A stretch of DNA of 17,020 nt from positions 1-17,020 of the forward strand of contig QWQL01000051.1 in assembly GCA_003670825.1 (NCBI GenBank), given 5' to 3'. The notes under the pieces were generated by a model. That model saw only the letters and a program-made list of their open reading frames with translations. It was not told where the DNA came from and did not search any database. Of the stretch, positions 1 to 5,276 are shown one piece after another; position 1 is the first letter of the stretch; every line of letters starts with the position of its first letter. This stretch comes from Planctomycetota bacterium (GTDB taxonomy: Bacteria > Planctomycetota > Planctomycetia > Pirellulales > UBA1268). The translations under genes and the position numbers were made by a program.

Positions 1-1416
1 CACCGCCGCCACCTTCGCCCGGAAGGTCTTCCAGTAGTCGGCCGGCCGCTTCGTCCACTCATCGTTGACGAACACACGGAGCATCGCCGGCTTGCTCTCG
101 AACTGCCGCGGGAAGGTTTCGATAACGCTCTTTTTCGCGGTGTCGAGTTCGTCTTCGGTCACCAGTTCCTTGCGGACCGTCGCGATCTCATCGAGCACGA
201 TCTTCGTCGCCAGGGCCACCGTCGCGCTCTTGCTTTCGAAGCCGGCCCGGAACTCGCCCGGATAGTCGACCTTGGGAGCGAGCGAAGAGCGAACCGAGTA
301 GGCGAGTCCTTCGTTGCTCCGCACCTTCTGCATCAGCCGGCTGGTGAATCCACCGGCGCCGAGGATCTCGTTGAGGAGCAGCAGCGGGATGGCGTCGGGA
401 TCGTCCCGCGTGATCGCCCGGCAGCCCATCACCACCTTGCCCTGGGGAATGTCTTTGGGCACGTGGTAGAGGCCGGGCGCGAGGGTCGCCGTGGGAGCGA
501 CGGGGCCCGGGACGACCGCGGACCGCTCCCAGCCAGTGAAGGCCCGTTCGAGTTTCGCCAGCATCTCCGGCTCCGCAAAATCTCCTGAGACCGACACGAT
601 CGCATTGCCCGGATGGACGATCCGGCGATGCATCGCAGCGAGCCGGTCGCCGTCGATCGCCGCGACGGTCGTGTCGGTCGGTTCGGAGGCCTCGAAGTGG
701 TCGGGGCCGTAGAGCAGCCGCTTCCATTCGCGGCCGATGATCGACGAGGCGTCGTCGTTTCGCTGCTTGAGGCTCTCGATCACGCGGGCCTTGGAGGTTT
801 CGAGCCGGCCGGCATCGAAGCCGGGTGTTCGCAGCATCTCCACGAACAGGGCGAGGCTCTCGTCGAAGTTGGTCTTCAGGCAGTTCATCGTGGCGGTCGT
901 GAACATGTCGTTGGCCGACACGCCCACCTCGGTGGCGAGGAAGTCGAGCGTCTCGTCGAAGTCGGCGGGCTTTCGCTTGGTCGTGCCCCCTTCGCGGATC
1001 ATCCGGGCCGTCATCGACGCCAGCCCAGGAACGTCGGCCGGGTCGAGCGAGGAGCCTCCCTTGAACGTGATCGACACCGTGACGAGCGGAAACTCGTGGG
1101 AGGGGGCGAGGTAGGCGACGGTGCCATCGGGCAGCACGCGGCGGAAGGTCTGGCCGCTGGGGGGCTCGAACGCCAGCGGCTCGAAAACGATCTCCTCAGG
1201 ACGCTTCGGGATCGCGGGCAACGCGGCACGTGCGGCCACCGCAGACACCGTGGCGGTGGCGGTGGCCGTCGCGGTCGGACCCGCGGCAGCGGCCGGGCGC
1301 ACGCCGAAGAAGCTAAGGCGCGGGCCGAAGAAGCTAAGGAGCAGGCCGGCGGAGGCGAGAAGCAAGTTTCCCGCTGGGCGGAACCGGACGCTGGTGGTGA
1401 ACGGGCGATGGCTCAT
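1..1416 (-). CDS. M16-family peptidase, non-catalytic (zinc-less) subunit, C-terminus cut by window
   Basis: The frame is open from ATG at 1416 through base 1, giving 472 residues without a stop, so the 3' end lies outside the window. It starts with a basic segment and a hydrophobic stretch (about residues 17-36), then a low-complexity Ala/Thr segment (about 41-65), which looks like a signal peptide or anchor plus linker for export. The first M16 domain begins near residue 75. Where active M16 enzymes carry HXXEH, this protein has SMTAR (134-138), so it should not bind catalytic zinc. It does keep the Arg/Tyr motif of the second domain (R366...Y373, RSNEGLAY), which in M16B heterodimers positions substrate for the partner. 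It lies 49 bp downstream of an M16 gene with an intact zinc site on the same strand. By analogy with bacterial M16B heterodimers, it is probably the regulatory subunit of a periplasmic zinc protease. Family assignment is firm; the start and the partner are inferred. Confidence 0.88.
   Translation of the reverse strand, partial: MSHRPFTTSVRFRPAGNLLLASAGLLLSFFGPRLSFFGVRPAAAAGPTATATATATVSAVAARAALPAIPKRPEEIVFEPLAFEPPSGQTFRRVLPDGTVAYLAPSHEFPLVTVSITFKGGSSLDPADVPGLASMTARMIREGGTTKRKPADFDETLDFLATEVGVSANDMFTTATMNCLKTNFDESLALFVEMLRTPGFDAGRLETSKARVIESLKQRNDDASSIIGREWKRLLYGPDHFEASEPTDTTVAAIDGDRLAAMHRRIVHPGNAIVSVSGDFAEPEMLAKLERAFTGWERSAVVPGPVAPTATLAPGLYHVPKDIPQGKVVMGCRAITRDDPDAIPLLLLNEILGAGGFTSRLMQKVRSNEGLAYSVRSSLAPKVDYPGEFRAGFESKSATVALATKIVLDEIATVRKELVTEDELDTAKKSVIETFPRQFESKPAMLRVFVNDEWTKRPADYWKTFRAKVAAV
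1303..1344. repeat. 21-bp tandem duplication in the signal-peptide region
   Basis: A 16-bp exact match (1303-1318 and 1324-1339, GCCGAAGAAGCTAAGG) repeats with a period of 21 bp. In the minus-strand M16 gene this duplicates about seven codons of the leader, giving LSFFGPR then LSFFGVR. It lengthens the hydrophobic part of the leader and looks like a recent slippage or duplication event that keeps the reading frame. Confidence 0.8.
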
Positions 1417-1465
1417 GAATGGTCCGTGGGAGATGGGCGAGTGGGGGAACGTCCGTGGCTACGGG

Positions 1466-3010
1466 TCAGTCGGGCTTCCGGCGGTAGGTGGCCACGCTGC
1501 GGTTGGTCTCTTTGAAATACCGGTTGGCGACGCGGCGGATATCGGCGGCGGTCACGGCCTCGTATTTGGCGGGCCCCTCGTTGATCTCCCGCCAGTCGAG
1601 CAGCGCCTCCGAAAAAGCCAGGCTGTAGAACAGCGACATGTTGTTCTCCAGCTTGCGGTAGTTTTGGGCCGCAACGCGGTTCTTCACCTTGCGAAGCTCC
1701 CGCTCCGGAATCTCGGCCGCCTGCAGCAAAGCCAGCTCCTCCAGCCAGGCCGCCTCGAGCTGCTCCGGCATCGCCTCGCCGCGGGCCTGCCCCGAAATGG
1801 CGAACACCCCGGCATACTTTCGCGTGTCGGAGGCGGCCTGGGTGGCTGCCGCAATTCCACGGCCCTCCACGAGGCCCTTGTAGAGCCTGCCGGTGCGGTC
1901 GTTGAGCACCTCGGCGAGCATGTCGAGTGGGTAGCTGTCGACGTGCCCGGCGGGCACCGTGTGGTACCGGACCTCGATCGACGGCGGCACATCGCCGGTC
2001 GCGTTCATCCGCTGTTCGGCGAGCTGCTCGACCTCCAGCGTGATCACCGGCGGGGGCGATGACGGGCCCCGCTCCAGTCGCGAGAAGTAGTTGGTGATCA
2101 GCCGCTTCGCCCGGGCCGGGTCGAAGTCGCCGACGAGAATGCCCACCAGGTTGTTGGGCCGGTAGTAGACGTTCCAGTAATCCTGCGCCTGCTCGAAGGT
2201 GTAGCTGTTGAGGTCGGTCGCCCAGCCGATCACCGGCCAGGAATAGCCGCTCGATGCCCAGAACATGGCGTCGAACTGCTCCTCGAACTTGCCCGTGGGC
2301 GTGCTCTCCGTGCGGAGCCGCCGCTCCTCGTGCACGACGTCGCGTTCCGAATAAAACTCGCGAAACACGCTGTCGTTGAGCCGGTCGCTCTCCATCCAGG
2401 CCCAGAGCTCGAGCTTGTTTGACGGCACGGTGATGAAGTAGCAGGTGAGGTCGTACGACGTGAAGGCGTTCATGCCGCTGCCGCCGGCCTTCGTGTAGAC
2501 CTGATCGAACTCATCCTTGACGATCGTGCCCGCCTCCGGGCCGCCATCTCCTCGTCCCTGCTGGGCCCGGATCAGCGCGTCGAGCTTCCCGCGGAGCACG
2601 CGGAGTTCCTGGGTATCGTTCGCCGGGTTCCATGGGTCGTCGATCTCGCCACGAAAAAAGCGGTCGTACTGCCGCGTCCAGATGGCCCGGTTGATCTCGT
2701 CGCGGATCGCCTTCTGCTCGTCGCGGTAGGTCGCGTCTTTCGCGGGATCCTTGGTGCCGATCGTGTTGGTGCCCTTGAACATCATGTGCTCGAAGAAATG
2801 GCTGATGCCGGTGATGCCCGGCCGCTCATTCACGCTCCCGACCCGGGCGATCCAGCCGGCGGTGACCGCGTTGGGCTGGTCGGTCCGCGGCACGAGCAGG
2901 AACTGCATGCCGTTGGGGAGCGTGAACTCCTCCACTTCGACCTTCTGCGCGTGGGCAGGGAGGGAGAGCACGAGGGCGATACACAGGCTGGCGAACGGGG
3001 CAACGCGCAT
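1466..3010 (-). CDS. M16-family zinc peptidase (catalytic subunit), exported
   Basis: This 514-residue protein starts at ATG 3010. That start gives a clear signal peptide (MRVAPFASL, a hydrophobic core, then PAHAQ, with cleavage near residue 22) and has AGGA about 9 nt upstream. The frame is open further upstream but that extension is basic and unlike a leader. The inverted zinc motif HFFEH lies at 71-75 in the usual context (GISHFFEHMMFKGT). The third zinc ligand is probably a Glu in RDVVHEERR (E228/E229), spaced further away than usual by an insert at about 90-165. The C-terminal half is the second M16 domain (RLYKGLVEGRG) and lacks the Arg/Tyr pair that its downstream neighbour has. The complementary motifs and adjacency suggest a heterodimeric zinc endopeptidase acting outside the cytoplasm. 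The substrate is unknown. It sits 79 bp downstream of the DUF155 gene and is probably co-transcribed with it. Confidence 0.92.
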   Translation of the reverse strand: MRVAPFASLCIALVLSLPAHAQKVEVEEFTLPNGMQFLLVPRTDQPNAVTAGWIARVGSVNERPGITGISHFFEHMMFKGTNTIGTKDPAKDATYRDEQKAIRDEINRAIWTRQYDRFFRGEIDDPWNPANDTQELRVLRGKLDALIRAQQGRGDGGPEAGTIVKDEFDQVYTKAGGSGMNAFTSYDLTCYFITVPSNKLELWAWMESDRLNDSVFREFYSERDVVHEERRLRTESTPTGKFEEQFDAMFWASSGYSWPVIGWATDLNSYTFEQAQDYWNVYYRPNNLVGILVGDFDPARAKRLITNYFSRLERGPSSPPPVITLEVEQLAEQRMNATGDVPPSIEVRYHTVPAGHVDSYPLDMLAEVLNDRTGRLYKGLVEGRGIAAATQAASDTRKYAGVFAISGQARGEAMPEQLEAAWLEELALLQAAEIPERELRKVKNRVAAQNYRKLENNMSLFYSLAFSEALLDWREINEGPAKYEAVTAADIRRVANRYFKETNRSVATYRRKPD

Positions 3011-3089
3011 GACACGGATCCTGGGGGAGGGGGCGGTGCGTTTATACCCGACGGGGAGACTCCGCGACGAGTCGTGCCGCGGGAGCGGA

Positions 3090-3980
3090 TCAGTGGCCGC
3101 CGACACCGAGCGCCCACTGCACGAGCGTGACCGCGATTTCAAACACGATCAGCCCCACGATTGCCCACTCGACGCGGAGCGAGCGGCGGTTCTGTAGAAA
3201 CTCCAGTGCCGTCTCGGCCGTGCGGGTGATCAGCGACAGCTTGCCGTGAAGCGCGGCGTAGCGTTCGCGGATCTCGAAATCATCGCGGACGCGGGCCCAG
3301 AGCCGCTCGAGCTCGGGGTGATCCCAGAGCAGCTCGGGAGAGTCGTCGACTCTGGCGCCCGCCACGACGCTATGTTCGGCGAGCAGCGCGGTGCCCAGGT
3401 GCTGGAGGAGTTCGCGAGCCGCGCGACCGCCGCGGCCCCAGTGGTCGAGGTTGGCGGCGAACGGCTCGATCCGCTCGAACTGCCGCTCGATCGCCCGTTC
3501 GTGATGGGCGAGCGACACGCTCTTGGCGAGCACGTCGGCCACCAGCTGCAGCTTCTCGAGCGTGACGTCGGCGAGCACCAGGGTGTTGCCCTCGATCGTC
3601 TCCTTGCCCGCGGGATCAACGCGGATGTCAAGCACCTCCGTCTCCTGCTCGGCGAGCGGAGAGGGCTGGCGGATGTGCGGAACCAGCTGCCGGACATACT
3701 CCGTGATCGCCCCCGGCGAGGCATCGAAGAACACGATCGCTCCGTAACGAAAGAGCACCGCGACGCCGTTGCCCGTGGGCCGGCTGCCGGCGATGGCGGC
3801 ACCGAGCGAGGAGCCGATCAGTTCGACGACCAGCGGCGCGTTGCCAGTACGGTCGGTGGAGCCGAGGGCCGCGACGTCGATGGCGGTGCCCACGAGCACG
3901 GCCCTAGCCTGAAAGCCGAGCCGCCCGGAGGCGAAGGGAGCGGCCGATGCCGGCGCGGGCGTGAGAACTTCGTCGACCAC
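3090..3980 (-). CDS. DUF155 / RMD1-YagE family protein with C-terminal membrane helix
   Basis: Recognisable as the DUF155 (COG1723) family, which includes yeast Rmd1 and mitochondrial RMND1. The core strand FRYGAIVFFD is followed by a central helical part with EGNTLVLADVTLEKLQ, then ELLWDHPELERLW and the conserved C-terminal RYAALHGKLSLI segment. The last 25 residues form one transmembrane helix (WAIVGLIVFEIAVTLVQW), so the protein is probably tail-anchored with its body in the cytoplasm. I chose the GTG at 3980 (296 residues) because GGAG lies 8 nt upstream. A GTG at 4055 would add 25 Arg/Ser/Ala-rich residues and has no visible ribosome site. No ATG start is available. The biochemical function of bacterial members is not established; human RMND1 supports mitochondrial translation. 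The stop is 79 bp before the M16 catalytic-subunit gene. Confidence 0.85.
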   Translation of the reverse strand: MVDEVLTPAPASAAPFASGRLGFQARAVLVGTAIDVAALGSTDRTGNAPLVVELIGSSLGAAIAGSRPTGNGVAVLFRYGAIVFFDASPGAITEYVRQLVPHIRQPSPLAEQETEVLDIRVDPAGKETIEGNTLVLADVTLEKLQLVADVLAKSVSLAHHERAIERQFERIEPFAANLDHWGRGGRAARELLQHLGTALLAEHSVVAGARVDDSPELLWDHPELERLWARVRDDFEIRERYAALHGKLSLITRTAETALEFLQNRRSLRVEWAIVGLIVFEIAVTLVQWALGVGGH

Positions 3981-4036
3981 GGTCGATGCTCCGGAACGAC
4001 GTGCGGATGCGGCAAGGTGTCCACTGCGGGCGAGAC

Positions 4037-4080
4037 GGGCCGATCGCGAACCCACCGGTGAAACGAGGGCCGACCGCGAA
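4037..4080. promoter_or_regulatory. Direct repeat, two 14-bp copies 30 bp apart, possible operator
   Basis: GGGCCGATCGCGAA (4037-4050) recurs as GGGCCGACCGCGAA (4067-4080), 13 of 14 identical, with a centre-to-centre distance of 30 bp (about three helical turns). Both copies fall between the preferred DUF155 start (3980, minus) and the small plus-strand gene at 4158. That position would suit a site controlling divergent promoters. No matching regulator is present in the window. If DUF155 starts at 4055, the first copy is inside its coding region. Confidence 0.35.
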
Positions 4081-4157
4081 AACCCGAACCCGTCAGCCGC
4101 TCTAGCCTAACAATCCAGCAGCAGCGCAGGCCATCGTTCCGTCAATCGAGGTGCAAG

Positions 4158-4376
4158 ATGGTGCCGTTTGATCGCATCGATCCGGTGATCCTCGGGCACA
4201 TCCTCGGGCATCATCGGGAGCTCCATTCGCGGTTGCTGACCCTGAAGGCGGCGCATGCCGAGCCTGTCGCGGACGGCCCGCAGCGGATGGACGGGGCGGC
4301 ACTGGCATGGATGGAAGTGACGATGAAGTGCGTGCAGTGCCACAAGGTTGTCCGCGATGTCCGCGACGAGCCCTGA
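4158..4376 (+). CDS. Small hypothetical protein with a CXXCH motif
   Basis: A 72-residue reading frame starting at ATG 4158, with GAGGTG 5-6 nt upstream. It fills the only space between two well-supported minus-strand genes. The N-terminal half is His-rich and helical-looking (VILGHILGHHRELHSRLLTL). The C-terminal part contains CVQCH (about residues 58-62) followed by KVVRDVRD. CXXCH is the c-type haem attachment motif, and a motif close to the C-terminus followed by a short helix resembles the cytochrome c' layout. There is no signal peptide, which haem c attachment would need, so it could instead bind a metal through Cys/His residues or be a remnant of a longer cytochrome. Minus-strand frames over the same interval have no family resemblance. 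I do not recognise the family; its existence as a gene is likely but not certain. Confidence 0.6.
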   Translation: MVPFDRIDPVILGHILGHHRELHSRLLTLKAAHAEPVADGPQRMDGAALAWMEVTMKCVQCHKVVRDVRDEP

Positions 4377-4419
4377 CCCCACGCCTGCGGTTGGGTCGGA
4401 AAAGCCTCGGCGCGGGGCT
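4375..4419. terminator. Weak convergent terminator region between the CXXCH gene and purU
   Basis: The 42-bp gap between two convergent stop codons holds two small hairpins. GACCC (4375-4379) can pair with GGGTC (4393-4397). On the minus strand, AGCC/GGCT (4419-4416 with 4406-4403) is followed by a short T run (4403-4400). Both stems are short, so this is a suggestion from position and pairing only. Confidence 0.25.
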
Positions 4420-5276
4420 CACCCAAACACCACGGCCCGCGGGCCGTGCAGGAAGACCCGCTCCTCGAGCACCAGTCGCACGGCGCGGGCCAGCACGAGT
4501 TTCTCGACGTCGCGGCCCGCCTGCGCCATCCGCTCAGGCGTGAAGGTGTGGTCCACCGGCGTCACGTCTTGCGCGATGATCGGCCCGGCGTCGAGTTCCT
4601 CAGTGACGAAGTGGGCCGTCGCTCCGATCAGCTTGACGCCTCGGGCGAACGCCTGGCGGTAGGGGCTCGCACCGGCGAAGGCGGGCAGGAACGAGTGGTG
4701 GATGTTGACGATCCGGTCGCGGTATCGCGCGATGGCGGCGGCCGACAGCACCCGCATGTAGCGGGCCAGCACCACGTAGTCGGGGGCATGGGCGTCGATG
4801 GCCTCGAGCAGGCCACGCTCGTGGGCGTCACGCGAGAGTCCCTCGTGCGGCAGGTGGTGAAAAGGCACCCCAAACCGCTCCACGAGGCTGCGGAGGTTGT
4901 CGTGGTTGGCGACCACCGCGACGATCCTGCCGGGCAGGTCGCCGACGGCGTCGAGCAGCAGCAGTTCGCCGAGGCAGTGGGGCTCGCGGGTCACGCAGAC
5001 CACGATGGGCCGCCGGCCCTCGCGGGTGACCCGCACCCGGGCTCCCGGTGGCAGCACGGCGACCAGATCATCGCGGAGGCGGTCGGGCGGCACCGGCTCC
5101 CCCGCAGGCTTCACCTCCGCGCGGAAGAAAAAATAGCCGGCCGAGGCGTCGACGAACTCATGGTTGCTCTCAATGTTGAGCCGCCGCCCTTCGAGCACGC
5201 CGGTGATCCGGTGGATCAGGCCGACCTCGTCGGGGCAGTCAACGAGCACGATCTCGCGGCTGCTTGATCCGCTCAT
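4419..5276 (-). CDS. purU: Formyltetrahydrofolate deformylase
   Basis: A 285-residue protein of normal PurU length. It hydrolyses 10-formyl-tetrahydrofolate to tetrahydrofolate and formate, which balances one-carbon pools and supplies formate for formate-dependent purine synthesis. Residues 7-85 form the regulatory ACT domain (IVLVDCPDEVGLIHRITGVL). Residues 89-285 form the formyltransferase fold. The catalytic Asn-His-Asp set is present: N191 and H193 in VNIHHSFLPAF, and D229 in EELDAGPIIAQ. The IHHSFLPAF context and the ACT domain separate it from PurN glycinamide formyltransferase. The ATG at 5276 overlaps the TGA of the upstream ATPase gene (ATGA), so the two are probably translationally coupled. 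The terminal codons contain a perfect 18-bp palindrome (4431-4448). Confidence 0.95.
   Translation of the reverse strand: MSGSSSREIVLVDCPDEVGLIHRITGVLEGRRLNIESNHEFVDASAGYFFFRAEVKPAGEPVPPDRLRDDLVAVLPPGARVRVTREGRRPIVVCVTREPHCLGELLLLDAVGDLPGRIVAVVANHDNLRSLVERFGVPFHHLPHEGLSRDAHERGLLEAIDAHAPDYVVLARYMRVLSAAAIARYRDRIVNIHHSFLPAFAGASPYRQAFARGVKLIGATAHFVTEELDAGPIIAQDVTPVDHTFTPERMAQAGRDVEKLVLARAVRLVLEERVFLHGPRAVVFG
4431..4448. repeat. Perfect 18-bp palindrome in the last codons of purU
   Basis: CACGGCCCG followed directly by CGGGCCGTG, fully self-complementary. It encodes part of the HGPRAVV tail of PurU. As RNA it could fold into a GC-rich hairpin of about 7 bp on either strand, so it might contribute to transcript ending for the convergent genes. 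It may equally be chance in GC-rich coding DNA. Confidence 0.5.

Noticed and set aside
613..1515. Plus-strand frame containing an AEEAKARAEEAKEQA coiled-coil-like repeat
   Set aside because: The apparent heptad repeat is the antisense reading of the 21-bp duplication in the M16 leader. The minus-strand M16 domain is clear.
3246..4061. Plus-strand frame of 271 codons over DUF155
   Set aside because: Shadow of the DUF155 coding frame; no recognisable motifs and no ribosome site.
4102..4422. Minus-strand short frames over the CXXCH gene
   Set aside because: They would overlap the 3' end of purU on the same strand or lack ribosome sites and motifs. The plus-strand frame has a better start and a recognisable motif.
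4446..5267. Plus-strand frame of 273 codons over purU
   Set aside because: Antisense shadow of purU, which has all catalytic residues on the minus strand.
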